Origin: an uncultured Lachnospiraceae bacterium
Lineage (GTDB): Bacteria; Bacillota; Clostridia; Lachnospirales; Lachnospiraceae
Length of the DNA stretch: 34,791 bases
Assembly (NCBI GenBank): GCA_944383965.1
Contig: CALWRQ010000016.1
Location: forward strand, 1-34,791
Reading direction: 5' to 3'
Shown here: piece after piece, positions 25,979 through 34,552 of the stretch
Position numbering within the stretch: position 1 is the first letter of the stretch
Layout of the letters: every line of letters begins with the position of its first letter
Program-made: the position numbers and the translations under genes
Notes under the pieces: generated by a model
The model's input: the letters and a program-made list of their open reading frames with translations, nothing else
Told to the model about the DNA's origin: nothing
The model's database searches: none

Positions 25979-27178
25979 TTATTTTGTATAATTATCGAAA
26001 TAACCCTGAATATAGATGATCGGTGTACCCTTATCACCGCTTCCGCTGGTCAGATCTGCCAGAGAACCGATCAGATCCGTCAGCCTTCTGGGCGTTGTTC
26101 CCTGAGTCACCATGGTACCCACCAGGCTGGCTGCCTTTTCATCCTTTTCATGAATGTAGCTCTTGATCGCCTCTTTCAGTTCTTCTCCGGAAAGTTCTGC
26201 AAAATCGTTATCTGCCAGATATTTGAGCTTTACTTCATTGGGAGTTCCCTCCAGCCCCTTGGTATAGGCAGGAGAAACCACCGGATCCGCCAGCTCCCAG
26301 ATCTTTCCTACGGGATCCTTGAATGCACCATCTCCGTAGATCATAACCTCCACATTTTTTCCCGTTCTCTCTTTCATCATGGAGTGGATCTTATCCACCA
26401 TCTCCTGACAGTGAATGGGAAACAGCTTTACCGTATCTTCCGTGGCCTTGTTGGATCCCAGAAGGCCGTAGCGATCATTGTATCCGCTTCCGTCAATGCT
26501 GGCTGTCATAATATCGTCCAGGGAGCATACCTTTTTCGCTCCGTTCTCCAGAAGGATCCTCTTTGTACGCTTTCTGGTATGAATATCACAGTTCAGCACC
26601 ATATCCGTATAGGACAGAATCGCTTTGGGATTATTTGCAAAAATGATCTCCACCTCTGCTCCTGCTTCACGGATCAGTTCTTTATAATATTCCACATAAT
26701 CCACGCCGGTAAAATAATGCTTCCGGTATCCGAACAGTTCCCGGTACTTCTCCTCTGTAAGCACATCGCTCCAGGGGTTCACATTTTTTTCATCCATCAG
26801 ATCCATATCCACCAGGTGATTTCCCACCTCGTCAGACGGATAACTGAGCATGAGCACGATCTTTCTGCAGCCCATGGCAATGCCCTTCAGGCAGATTGCA
26901 AAGCGGTTGCGGCTCAGAATCGGAAAGATCACTCCGACCGTGCTGTCACCGAATTTGGCCCGCACATCCTTTGCAATGGCCTCCACACTGGCATAATTTC
27001 CCTGCGCCCTTGCCACGACTGCCTCTGTTACCGCAAGCACGTCACGGTCTCTTATGTCAAAATGTTCTGATTCCGCCGCTGCCAGTACGGAATCCACCAC
27101 AATCGCCGCCAGGTCATCTCCTTCACGGATAATGGGCGCCCTGACGCCTCTGGAAACGGTTCCAACCATTCTATCCAT
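25979..27178 (-). CDS. CofE-like (coenzyme F420-0:L-glutamate ligase family) protein
   Basis: A 399-residue protein whose N-terminal half matches the F420 gamma-glutamyl ligase fold: GVRAPIIREGDD, DIRDRDVLAVTEAVVARAQGN and GVIFPILSRNRFAICLKG. The C-terminal half includes VEVMIYGDGAFKDPVGKIWELADPVVSPAY. In archaea and actinobacteria CofE adds glutamates to F420. Clostridia like this are not known to make F420 and no other F420 gene is nearby, so the true substrate is probably different. The start at 27178 follows AAAGGAGAACAG; upstream in-frame codons back to 27232 lack a site. It is a single-gene unit. Confidence 0.8.
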   Translation of the reverse strand: MDRMVGTVSRGVRAPIIREGDDLAAIVVDSVLAAAESEHFDIRDRDVLAVTEAVVARAQGNYASVEAIAKDVRAKFGDSTVGVIFPILSRNRFAICLKGIAMGCRKIVLMLSYPSDEVGNHLVDMDLMDEKNVNPWSDVLTEEKYRELFGYRKHYFTGVDYVEYYKELIREAGAEVEIIFANNPKAILSYTDMVLNCDIHTRKRTKRILLENGAKKVCSLDDIMTASIDGSGYNDRYGLLGSNKATEDTVKLFPIHCQEMVDKIHSMMKERTGKNVEVMIYGDGAFKDPVGKIWELADPVVSPAYTKGLEGTPNEVKLKYLADNDFAELSGEELKEAIKSYIHEKDEKAASLVGTMVTQGTTPRRLTDLIGSLADLTSGSGDKGTPIIYIQGYFDNYTK

Positions 27179-27209
27179 GGTATCTGTTCTCCTTTTCATC
27201 CAATAATCC

Positions 27210-27266
27210 CGGCAATTTCCCATTGCCGCCACGGATTAGTATACTATAAATCACCGCCGGATACAA
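27210..27266 (-). promoter_or_regulatory. Promoter and leader hairpin of the CofE-like gene
   Basis: On the minus strand TTGTAT (27261-27266), a 17-bp spacer and TATACT (27238-27243) form the promoter. The leader then contains a 7-bp hairpin, CGGCAAT with ATTGCCG (27210-27228). I see no known riboswitch in it. Confidence 0.6.
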
Positions 27267-27275
27267 CCAGATTCC

Positions 27276-28535
27276 TCATATCTCTGCCTCTGCTCTTCCG
27301 GTCTTCAAGAACAGTTCCCATGCTGTCTTCAGACAATGCAGAAAACCGGCCCTGGCCACTTCCTGTGCTGTCACGACCGGGAGCTCTCCCAGTACCTTTC
27401 CCCCCAGGATGTACCGCAAGACTCCGGCCTGGGTCCCCTGCTTCACCGGGGCGGGAAGGGCTTCCTCCAGCACCAGTTCTTTTTCCACCCGGCTGAAATC
27501 CTCTCCGCTCATTCCCAAATAGGAAAATCCCCCGGAATATTCCAGTGAAACCCGGGATTCCGTTCCATTGAGCACCTCCATCTGCGGCAGCGGCAGCCCT
27601 TCTTTGTCCTCATACAGACGGCAGACTGCATATCCATAGTTCAGAAGTGCAGCCGCATCGGTAAATCTTGCCTTGTAATCCGGCGCAGCCATTACCACGG
27701 CGATCAGTCTGACCCCGTCTTTTTCCGCCGTTGCCGACAGGCAGTATTTCGCAGCGGAAGTGGATCCGGTCTTCAGACCGGTTACCTGAAAATTCACTGC
27801 CATCTTCAGAAGCCGGTTGGTGTTGGAAAGGCCGAATTCCTTTGATCCCTGCTTTGTCTCATGAGTGATGGTATCCATCCAGATGGTGGAGTACTTATGG
27901 ATCTCCGGGTAGGTATTGATCAGCTCTCTGGACATAATGGCAATATCCCTGGCCGTCGTCCGGTGAGCCGGGTCTTCCGTCAGACCGCAGCAATCCGTAA
28001 AATGAGTTCCCGTCATCCCCAGACCGGCTGCTCTCTCATTCATCATTTCCACAAATGTTTCCTCGCTGCCCGCAATATACTCCGCCATTGCCACGGAGGC
28101 ATCATTCCCCGATGCGATCACAATACATTTGATCAGAGTCTCCACCGTCTGTTTCTCTCCCTCTTCCAGAAAGACCTGGGATCCTCCCATGGATTTGGCG
28201 TGCGCGCTGGTGACCACCTGATCCTCCATGGATATTTTTCCCGATCTGATTGCATCAAAAATCAGAATCAGCGTCATGATCTTTGTGATGCTGGCCGGGC
28301 TCCTCTGTTCATCCGCTCCCTTTTCACAGATCACCTGTCCGGTAGAGGCTTCCATCAGAATGGCACTGGGGGCCGTTATCTCCGGACCGCCTGAAATCTG
28401 TCCCTGTGCTTCTGCCGCTGTCTCTGCAGTCAGAAGCTCTCCTCCGGTTTCCAGATCCGGCCGGGATGCATCCGCCGGAACGGCCGCTGCTGCCGTTAAT
28501 GCCGCCGTAATAAAAAACGCCAGTATCCGCTTCAT
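27276..28535 (-). CDS. dacF: D-alanyl-D-alanine carboxypeptidase (DacF-type, PBP5 family)
   Basis: A 419-residue secreted serine carboxypeptidase that removes the terminal D-Ala from peptidoglycan stem peptides. A signal peptide covers about residues 1-23. The three active-site motifs are S82-I-T-K85, S142-G-N144 and K255-T-G257. A C-terminal PBP5-like beta domain and a final amphipathic stretch (FLHCLKTAWELFLKTG), which probably anchors the enzyme to the membrane, complete it. DacF-type enzymes often act during sporulation, but no sporulation sigma-factor gene is adjacent here. The assignment to dacF rather than dacA or dacB is by general resemblance. Confidence 0.92.
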   Translation of the reverse strand: MKRILAFFITAALTAAAAVPADASRPDLETGGELLTAETAAEAQGQISGGPEITAPSAILMEASTGQVICEKGADEQRSPASITKIMTLILIFDAIRSGKISMEDQVVTSAHAKSMGGSQVFLEEGEKQTVETLIKCIVIASGNDASVAMAEYIAGSEETFVEMMNERAAGLGMTGTHFTDCCGLTEDPAHRTTARDIAIMSRELINTYPEIHKYSTIWMDTITHETKQGSKEFGLSNTNRLLKMAVNFQVTGLKTGSTSAAKYCLSATAEKDGVRLIAVVMAAPDYKARFTDAAALLNYGYAVCRLYEDKEGLPLPQMEVLNGTESRVSLEYSGGFSYLGMSGEDFSRVEKELVLEEALPAPVKQGTQAGVLRYILGGKVLGELPVVTAQEVARAGFLHCLKTAWELFLKTGRAEAEI

Positions 28536-28615
28536 ACTTTCTCCTGTCTTTTTTCTATATTACCAGTATATCTTCCGCCTTCCAAAAAATGTAAGAAAAA
28601 AACCCTTCTCTTCCT

Positions 28616-28644
28616 ATGACATCCCATTCTGTTTATGTTATAAT
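28616..28644 (+). promoter_or_regulatory. Promoter of the polysaccharide deacetylase gene
   Basis: ATGACA (28616-28621), a 17-bp spacer and a perfect TATAAT (28639-28644). The predicted leader is about 65 nt. On the other strand a TATACT at 28565-28570 (minus) may be the -10 of dacF, but its -35 is poor. Confidence 0.65.
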
Positions 28645-28714
28645 AGGAACACTTGGCAGGTCTTCTGCCGGACCGCTGTGATTCCCTTTTATGATTTGGA
28701 GAGATTTGCAAAAT

Positions 28715-30151
28715 ATGAGTAAAAGAGATTATCGAAAACGTTTTTTCCGCCGGAAGTTCCGGGAGGTCTCCCGTTTTCTTCCCATGACGGCCGTTATTTT
28801 TCTTTCAGCCTTCATCATTGGCGGAAGCATCTATCTTATAAATGATTTTTACAGCTATTATCTTGCCCCTGCCGTTTCCTCCGGTCCGGAAACCCCTCCG
28901 GAACATCTTTTCTTCTCAGATGAAGGGGCAGACCCGACGGAAGAGACCGCCGAGCCGCTCACAGGCGTGGATGCGGTGATCTATGATGCCGACCGGCTGG
29001 CAGCAGGCTATGATTATGATGCTGCCATTCAGCTTCTTTCCCAGAGCGAATATGCGGCAGATCCCAAAGCGGCGGAAGCCATTGCCGGATACGAAGCGAC
29101 CAAGTCCACTCTGGTTCGGGCAGATATCTCCGAAGTTACCCATGTATTTTTTCATACTCTGATCATGGATACTTCCAAAGCCTTCGACGGTGATTCCCGT
29201 CAGGACGGCTACAATCAGATGATGACCACAAAAGACGAGTTCCTCCGGATTCTCCAATCCATGTATGAGCGGGGCTACGTACTGGTGCGCATTCACGATA
29301 TGGCCCATGAGGAAATCGATGAAAACGGCAACGCCGTATTTGTGGAAGGAGATATTATGCTCCCGGAAGGGAAAAAGCCCTTCGTCATGTCCCAGGATGA
29401 TGTGTGCTATTATGAGTATATGGAGGGAGACGGCTTTGCCAGCCGTCTGGTCATCGGAGAAGACGGAAAGCCCACCTGTGAAATGGATCTGGAGGATGGA
29501 ACCACGGTCACCGGATCCTATGATCTGATCCCTCTTTTGGAGGATTTCATTCAGGAGCACCCGGACTTCTCCTATAAAGGAGCCCGGGCCATTATTGCCT
29601 TCACCGGCTACAACGGCGTTATGGGATACCGGACAGATGCTGCTTATGAGGGAGTCAACCCCAATCTGGAGCAGGATCGGGAAACCGTACGCCAGCTGGC
29701 TCAGTGCCTCCGGGACAACGGCTGGGAGCTGGCCAGCCACAGCTGGGGGCACCGCAATCTGGGCGCCATCACCTATGAGGAATTTGTGACCGATACGGAC
29801 AAATGGGAAGACCAGGTGGAATCTCTGATCGGCCCTACGGATATCATCCTCTACCCCTTTGGAGCGGAAATCGGTGACTGGCACCCCTATACAATGGATA
29901 ATGAACGGTTTGCCTATCTTCACGAAAAGGGGTTCCGCTATTTCTGCAACGTGGACTCCAGGCAGTACTGGGTGCAGCTGGGTGAAGACCATATGCGCCA
30001 GGGCCGGAGAAATCTGGACGGATACCGGATGTATTACGATCTTCCGGAATCCGGGCCTGTAAAAACCTATCTGGAAGATCTTATGGATGTGGAAGAGGTA
30101 TTTGACCGGAGCCGTCCCGTACCGGTTCCTCCCATGTCCCAGTCATCCTGA
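28715..30151 (+). CDS. Membrane-anchored polysaccharide deacetylase (NodB-like)
   Basis: A 478-residue protein. It has a basic N-terminus, one membrane helix at about 21-43 and an acidic linker; a helical region (about 85-135) precedes the catalytic part, which faces outward. NodB-type metal motifs are visible: FVMSQDDVCYYEY with Asp228 and Asp229, and H342-SWG-H346 (ELASHSWGHRNLG). IILYPFGAEIGDW supplies the last conserved loop. Such enzymes deacetylate peptidoglycan or other N-acetyl glycans. A long insertion separates the Asp motif from the His motif. The ATG at 28715 is preferred to one at 28691 because GGAGAG lies between them; the choice is not certain. Confidence 0.82.
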   Translation: MSKRDYRKRFFRRKFREVSRFLPMTAVIFLSAFIIGGSIYLINDFYSYYLAPAVSSGPETPPEHLFFSDEGADPTEETAEPLTGVDAVIYDADRLAAGYDYDAAIQLLSQSEYAADPKAAEAIAGYEATKSTLVRADISEVTHVFFHTLIMDTSKAFDGDSRQDGYNQMMTTKDEFLRILQSMYERGYVLVRIHDMAHEEIDENGNAVFVEGDIMLPEGKKPFVMSQDDVCYYEYMEGDGFASRLVIGEDGKPTCEMDLEDGTTVTGSYDLIPLLEDFIQEHPDFSYKGARAIIAFTGYNGVMGYRTDAAYEGVNPNLEQDRETVRQLAQCLRDNGWELASHSWGHRNLGAITYEEFVTDTDKWEDQVESLIGPTDIILYPFGAEIGDWHPYTMDNERFAYLHEKGFRYFCNVDSRQYWVQLGEDHMRQGRRNLDGYRMYYDLPESGPVKTYLEDLMDVEEVFDRSRPVPVPPMSQSS

Positions 30152-30168
30152 TTCTGACCGACAGACGA

Positions 30169-30211
30169 AAAAGGCAGGAGGTTTATCACAGAGATAGACC
30201 TCCCGCCTTTT
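30169..30211. terminator. Convergent terminator deacetylase / Sel1 gene
   Basis: AAAAGGC-A-GGAGGT pairs with ACCTCC-C-GCCTTTT, a 13-bp stem with one mismatch, with A- and T-runs at its ends. It lies immediately next to the stop of the Sel1 gene at 30213. Confidence 0.85.
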
Positions 30212-30212
30212 C

Positions 30213-32738
30213 TTATATCTCCCGCGACAGACGCAGACGCAGCCTTTTCAGGCCCTTTTTCAGCTCCTGATCCTCCATCGCTGCTTCCAGTTCTTTCAGA
30301 ACCTCCTTCATTTCTTCCCGGTCTCCCAAGAGTCTTTGAAACCGGTAGCCCCGGTCTCCTGCTCCGGCCCGGACCGCCTGGCGGCAGAGTTCCTCCGCCC
30401 TGGAACGGTTTTTTCTCACTCCTGCGCCTTCGAGATGCATCCGTGCCAGCCACAGCATTCCTGCCAGCCCGCCTTCCTCTGCTGCTTTTCTGTACCAGCG
30501 CACTGCTTCCTTCCCATTTTTTTCCGTTCCTTTTCCCAGGCGAAAGCACCTGGCCACTGCCTCATATCCGGCCCCGCCTGCACGGCGGTACAGCTCCAGC
30601 GCTTTTCCCGGATTTTTCCGCACTCCATCCCCCCGTTCGTAAAGTCTTCCCAGATTCAGGCAGGCCACCCCGTCTCCTTTGACCGCACCGATCCGGTACA
30701 GATTCAGCGCCTCCGTCCTATCCCGTTCCGTTCCTTTTCCACAGGCGCAGAGTTCTCCAAGATAACCGTAAACCGGAATCTCCTCATCCGCCTTCAGGGC
30801 AAGGCGATACAGGCGGACTGCTTCCTCCAGATTCCTTTCTGTTCCCAGTCCGAACTGATAAGCCCAGGCCAGATTTGCCATGGCTTCCCCGTCTCCCTGC
30901 CCTGCGGCTGCCCGGTGCCAGCGGACCGCCTCTTTCAGGTTTTTCTGTACACCTGTGCCTTCCTCCCAGTAAAGAGCCAGCTTCTCCTGCGCATAGACGC
31001 TTCCGGCCTCCGCAGCCCGTTTCATCAATCGGAATGCCTCTCTTTCATCCCTGCTGCCTCCCAGTCCCTTTTCCGTCAGTTCTGCCAGCAGGACGCAGGC
31101 GCCGATCCCGCCCAGCCCGACTGCACGACTCAGCCACTGTCTGGCCGTTCTGAGATTTTTCCGGCACCCCGTTCCCGTTATAAGGCACCTTCCCAGATTG
31201 GTCATTCCTTCCACATTTTCCTGTTCCGCTGACTGCCGAAAGCAGGCCGCTGCCTTTTTCTCATCCCGTTCTGTCCCCAGTCCGTTTTCCCAGCATATTC
31301 CCATATTATTCTGGCCTCTGGCATCTCCTGCTGCAGCTGCCCTGGAATAGTATTCAAAAGCTTTTTCCCGGTCCTGTTTCACTCCCATGCCCCTTTCGTA
31401 CATATTTCCCAGGGCATTCTCGGCCCGGCTGTCTCCCAGCTGAGCCGCCATGGAAAAGTACCGGACAGCCTGTTCGAAATTCTGATCGATTCCCTCACCG
31501 CCCTGCCTGTACAGAATGGCCAGGTTCACCATGGACGACAGGTCTCCGCCATCTGCTGCTTTTTCGTACCACTTTGCCGCTTCCTTAAGATTTTTCTCTG
31601 CTCCACAGCCGTTTTCGTAAGCATAGGCCACAAAGAACTGACCGTCTCTGTCTCCCATTTCTGCAGACATCATAAACCACCAGAACGCCAGCTCCTGGTT
31701 CTGCTCCACTCCCTTGCCTTCCCAGTATGCCCGTCCCAGCTGATAGCAGCCGGTAGAATCCTCCTGGGCCGCTGCCGCACGGAACAGTTCCACTGCCCGC
31801 ATCGCCAGATCCGGCTTTCCGTCCTGATAATAATAGTGACAGCCCAGTCTCCACTGAGCCGGTGCATAACCCTTTTCCGCAGCCTGTTCCAGCAGAACAA
31901 GCCCTTCTTTCTTTTCCCGCAGGCTTCCCTTCTGATTGACCATGGAATAGAAATTGATCATGGCGCGGCAGCTTCCTGCTGCAGCCGCACTGCGGTAAAG
32001 CTCCAGCGCTCTTTTTCTGTCCGGCTCCATACCGATTCCGGTTTCCCTGCAGTAAGCCAGATTGCACAGAGCTTCCCCATTTCCCTGAGCCGCTGATTTC
32101 TCATACCAGGCGGCAGCCAGTTTCTCATTCTTCTCCGTTCCGATTCCATATTCGTAGTAGCGTCCCAGTTCTCTCTGCCCGTTGGGATCACATTGCCAGG
32201 CAGCCGCCTCCATCAGCCGGAAGGCTTCCTTCTCATCTTCATTGACCCCTTCTCCCTCTTCATAGCAGCAGGCCAGGAGCACCTGAGCCCTGGGGAAACC
32301 GCATTCTGCCGCCTCAGACAGATATTCCACTGCCCGGTCCACATCTCTCGGAACACCGATCCCCTCCTGCCAGCAGACGCCCAGATTGCAGAGAGCCGGC
32401 ACATATCCCATCTCTGCTGCCTGCTCATACAGCCAGACCGCCTGCCTGGGGTCCGGTTCCGTACCGATTCCGGCCTCCATACACCATCCCAAGTTGCAAA
32501 TTCCCCAGGGATCTCCTTTCCACGCAGCCTTCCGGTAGCAGAGCAGAATCCTTTCCTCTTTCCCTCTGCGGCTCATCCAGTATCCTCCCAGCATGGACCA
32601 GTCACGGCCGGTAAGTTCTTCTTCTTTTATCTCCTTCATGGGAGCTCCGCACTCCCTGCAGGATACGGGTCGGCTCTTTTTCCCCGTTTCTGTCTCAACC
32701 ACCGCCTGGCAGCCCGGATTTTCACATTTGTATACCAT
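30213..32738 (-). CDS. Zinc-ribbon plus Sel1-repeat protein
   Basis: A protein of about 841 residues. The N-terminus has a small metal-binding ribbon with Cys pairs: CENPGC, then SCRECGAP about 25 residues later. The rest is a solenoid of about 20 Sel1-like repeats of around 36 residues. Each has a G-x-G-x-x-x-(D/N) turn such as GIGTEPD, GEGVNED or GTGVQKN, followed by A-x-x-x-Y/W-x-x-A-A. No signal peptide or membrane segment is present, so it is probably a cytosolic scaffold. The start at 32738 follows GAGAGGGCG; an earlier frame start at 32765 falls in the promoter. The function is unknown; in bacteria such repeats usually bind proteins or glycans. Confidence 0.85.
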   Translation of the reverse strand: MVYKCENPGCQAVVETETGKKSRPVSCRECGAPMKEIKEEELTGRDWSMLGGYWMSRRGKEERILLCYRKAAWKGDPWGICNLGWCMEAGIGTEPDPRQAVWLYEQAAEMGYVPALCNLGVCWQEGIGVPRDVDRAVEYLSEAAECGFPRAQVLLACCYEEGEGVNEDEKEAFRLMEAAAWQCDPNGQRELGRYYEYGIGTEKNEKLAAAWYEKSAAQGNGEALCNLAYCRETGIGMEPDRKRALELYRSAAAAGSCRAMINFYSMVNQKGSLREKKEGLVLLEQAAEKGYAPAQWRLGCHYYYQDGKPDLAMRAVELFRAAAAQEDSTGCYQLGRAYWEGKGVEQNQELAFWWFMMSAEMGDRDGQFFVAYAYENGCGAEKNLKEAAKWYEKAADGGDLSSMVNLAILYRQGGEGIDQNFEQAVRYFSMAAQLGDSRAENALGNMYERGMGVKQDREKAFEYYSRAAAAGDARGQNNMGICWENGLGTERDEKKAAACFRQSAEQENVEGMTNLGRCLITGTGCRKNLRTARQWLSRAVGLGGIGACVLLAELTEKGLGGSRDEREAFRLMKRAAEAGSVYAQEKLALYWEEGTGVQKNLKEAVRWHRAAAGQGDGEAMANLAWAYQFGLGTERNLEEAVRLYRLALKADEEIPVYGYLGELCACGKGTERDRTEALNLYRIGAVKGDGVACLNLGRLYERGDGVRKNPGKALELYRRAGGAGYEAVARCFRLGKGTEKNGKEAVRWYRKAAEEGGLAGMLWLARMHLEGAGVRKNRSRAEELCRQAVRAGAGDRGYRFQRLLGDREEMKEVLKELEAAMEDQELKKGLKRLRLRLSREI

Positions 32739-32763
32739 GGATCGCCCTCTCTTTCCGTGAAAC

Positions 32764-32793
32764 ATTATAACCCCTGGAAATTTCTTCTGTCAA
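32764..32793 (-). promoter_or_regulatory. Consensus promoter of the Sel1-repeat gene
   Basis: On the minus strand a perfect TTGACA (32788-32793), an 18-bp spacer and a perfect TATAAT (32764-32769). This is the strongest promoter match in the window. Confidence 0.8.
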
Positions 32794-32837
32794 ATCGGAA
32801 GAAATTGTGTTAAACTGTGAAAAAAGGAGTTTGCGCT

Positions 32838-33200
32838 ATGATCAATATTCTTGGTTTTAATTTTTATACAGCAGAAGAGAGAAGGGCTCAGGATGCCGCC
32901 TATGCCGCGCGGATGTTTCCCTTTGGAGATCCCCAGAAGCAGAAGATCTCCGGTATTCTGAAAGAGATCTGCCCTGCCGCAGATCAGAAGAACCTGCTGT
33001 TCTTCTATCTGGTCCTGAAGCAGGCCCTTCTGGAGGATTCCGGCCTTACCATGACCCAGATTCTGAAGAAATCCCGGATGAGAGGACTTCCTCCGAAAGT
33101 AACTCCGGAAATGGGGGAAGCCATTTTCCATCTCTGCCTTCTGGATCTGGACTGTGATGAGAGCCTTTCCTATCCGTCTGCTGCCGATCTGTTTTCCTGA
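32838..33200 (+). CDS. Small protein of unknown function
   Basis: A 120-residue soluble protein starting MINILGFNFYTAEERRAQ. It is mostly helical by eye, with charged helices and a hydrophobic core stretch, NLLFFYLVLKQALLED. It has no signal peptide, membrane segment or recognisable motif. The ATG at 32838 is preceded by AAAAGGAG; an earlier in-frame ATG at 32817 lies upstream of that site. It is transcribed divergently from the Sel1 gene and ends 44 nt before the CsoR-type gene, so the two may share a transcript. I do not recognise the family. Confidence 0.7.
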   Translation: MINILGFNFYTAEERRAQDAAYAARMFPFGDPQKQKISGILKEICPAADQKNLLFFYLVLKQALLEDSGLTMTQILKKSRMRGLPPKVTPEMGEAIFHLCLLDLDCDESLSYPSAADLFS

Positions 33201-33244
33201 GCAGACCGCCCATTATTTTTTCTGAACAAGGAGATGTGACTGAC

Positions 33245-33520
33245 ATGAGACAATGTATGGATTCCGCAAACCTTCACCGCAGGCTGAAAAAGATCATCGG
33301 CCAGGTGCAGGCCATCGACCGGATGATCGACGAGGATGTTCCCTGCGAAGACATCCTTTCCCAGATCAATGCTGCAAAATCTGCTCTTCACCGGGCCGGA
33401 CAGGTGGTACTGGAAGGGCATATCAAACACTGTGTACGGGACGGCATCGAACACGGAGATGCCGATCAGACCATTGCCAGTTTTACAAAAGCTGTGGAGC
33501 GCTTTGCAAATATGAACTGA
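33245..33520 (+). CDS. CsoR/FrmR-family metal-sensing repressor
   Basis: A 91-residue all-helical repressor of the CsoR/RcnR/FrmR (DUF156) family. The first helix has LHRRLKKIIGQVQAIDRMI, the family DNA- and tetramer-contact signature. Ligand positions match CsoR: a Cys in DVPCEDIL and a His-x3-Cys (HIKHC) in helix 2. This pattern fits Cu(I) sensing, but formaldehyde- or sulfide-type relatives share parts of it. AAGGAG lies 11 nt before the ATG at 33245, with an alternative GTG at 33236. No copper ATPase is adjacent, so its target must lie elsewhere or be the upstream small gene. Confidence 0.88.
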   Translation: MRQCMDSANLHRRLKKIIGQVQAIDRMIDEDVPCEDILSQINAAKSALHRAGQVVLEGHIKHCVRDGIEHGDADQTIASFTKAVERFANMN

Positions 33521-33530
33521 TCCTGTACGG

Positions 33531-33577
33531 AAAGACTCCCGTCGTCTCCGGAACATGCCGGGGCGGCGGGAGTCTTT
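33531..33577. terminator. Terminator between CsoR-type gene and CobW-type gene
   Basis: AAAGACTCCCG (33531-33541) pairs with CGGGAGTCTTT (33567-33577), followed by more T on the plus strand. The loop of 25 nt is GC-rich and may fold further. Confidence 0.8.
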
Positions 33578-33589
33578 TTTGTTTTTCTG

Positions 33590-34519
33590 TCAGAACTGAA
33601 CCACGTCTTTGATTTCCTGGTCAGGGGTGACGGACTCTGCGTAAAGCACCGGTCCTTCTCCTCCGTAATCTTTCCAGTATTCCAGGGCTACCTTGGCCCG
33701 CACTTTCACCCACTGACGGTTTTCCAGCAGTCTGGCTTCCCTGGCCTTGCAGATAAAGCCCAGAAACGCCATATCTGCCTCACAGCAGGTCATGGCCATC
33801 CGTCCGGGTACAAAATAGTTCTTGGGGAATTCCGGAGACTTCATAACCATCGCCGTAAATTCCACCACCCGGCCTGTATATCTCTCCGGGTTGTCCATGC
33901 AGTCAATATACCAGATTCCGTAATGCTCCGGGGCGATTCTGATCACATCCGCTTTCATATCGTAGGGAAGATCTTCCTCTGTAAGCTCCGGCTCCACTTC
34001 TCCTTCAGACGTTTCAAATACAATATCCGCCTGCCGTCCCATGGCTTTCAGAGTCCTTCTGTAGATCCCCAGCTGTTCCTCCGAAATGCCGTCGCAGCGG
34101 TTTACAATCACCAGCTCTGTATTTCTGAGCATGGCCCCGAACAGAGGCTTCATGTTCTTCAGGTACAGGTCTATGGTCGATCCGTCCACAATGGTGATCT
34201 GCTGATAGATCGTCCAGTCCTCAGGAATCCGCAGGTCATCCTGATTCCACATTCCGTTCCATTCAATAAGCACTCTTTCCGGATTGTACAGAAGTTCCAG
34301 CTCCGTCAGGCGTTCCGGCGTCATCTGGGAAATATCATCCATATAGACGACGGCCGTTCCCGTCTCTTTTAAAAGCTCTTCATCATACTCCGTATCTCCC
34401 TCTTCACAGACGATCAGCAGGGTCTTTCCCTCCGTCTGAAAGTAATCCTGACCCATGGTAAAGGTAAGAAACGCAGTCTTTCCTGCCTCCAGAAAACCAT
34501 TGATCAGAAATACAGGCAT
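33590..34519 (-). CDS. CobW-like GTPase with YcgQ/TIGR03943-like C-terminal domain
   Basis: A protein of about 309 residues. The N-terminal GTPase domain has the P-loop NGFLEAGKTAF and a guanine motif variant, NRCD (VIVNRCDG). The CxCC metal motif of classic CobW/COG0523 metallochaperones is absent; the aligned place reads IEWNG. The C-terminal 110 residues (TGRVVEFTAMVMKSPEFP, GRMAMTCCEADMAFLGF) resemble the tail of TIGR03943/YcgQ proteins, which often sit beside CobW genes. A role in metal handling is inferred. The start at 34519 follows AGAGGA; an in-frame ATG at 34546 is also possible. It is the second gene of a pair with the partial CobW-type gene. Confidence 0.8.
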   Translation of the reverse strand: MPVFLINGFLEAGKTAFLTFTMGQDYFQTEGKTLLIVCEEGDTEYDEELLKETGTAVVYMDDISQMTPERLTELELLYNPERVLIEWNGMWNQDDLRIPEDWTIYQQITIVDGSTIDLYLKNMKPLFGAMLRNTELVIVNRCDGISEEQLGIYRRTLKAMGRQADIVFETSEGEVEPELTEEDLPYDMKADVIRIAPEHYGIWYIDCMDNPERYTGRVVEFTAMVMKSPEFPKNYFVPGRMAMTCCEADMAFLGFICKAREARLLENRQWVKVRAKVALEYWKDYGGEGPVLYAESVTPDQEIKDVVQF

Positions 34520-34552
34520 AATATCATCCTCTATCATCGGTCCCATAATTCA

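Noticed and set aside
30213-32738. Regularly repeated DNA that could suggest a CRISPR or tandem-repeat array
   Set aside because: The periodicity is about 108 bp and is at protein level (Sel1 repeats); the DNA units are strongly diverged and no constant repeat with variable spacers exists.
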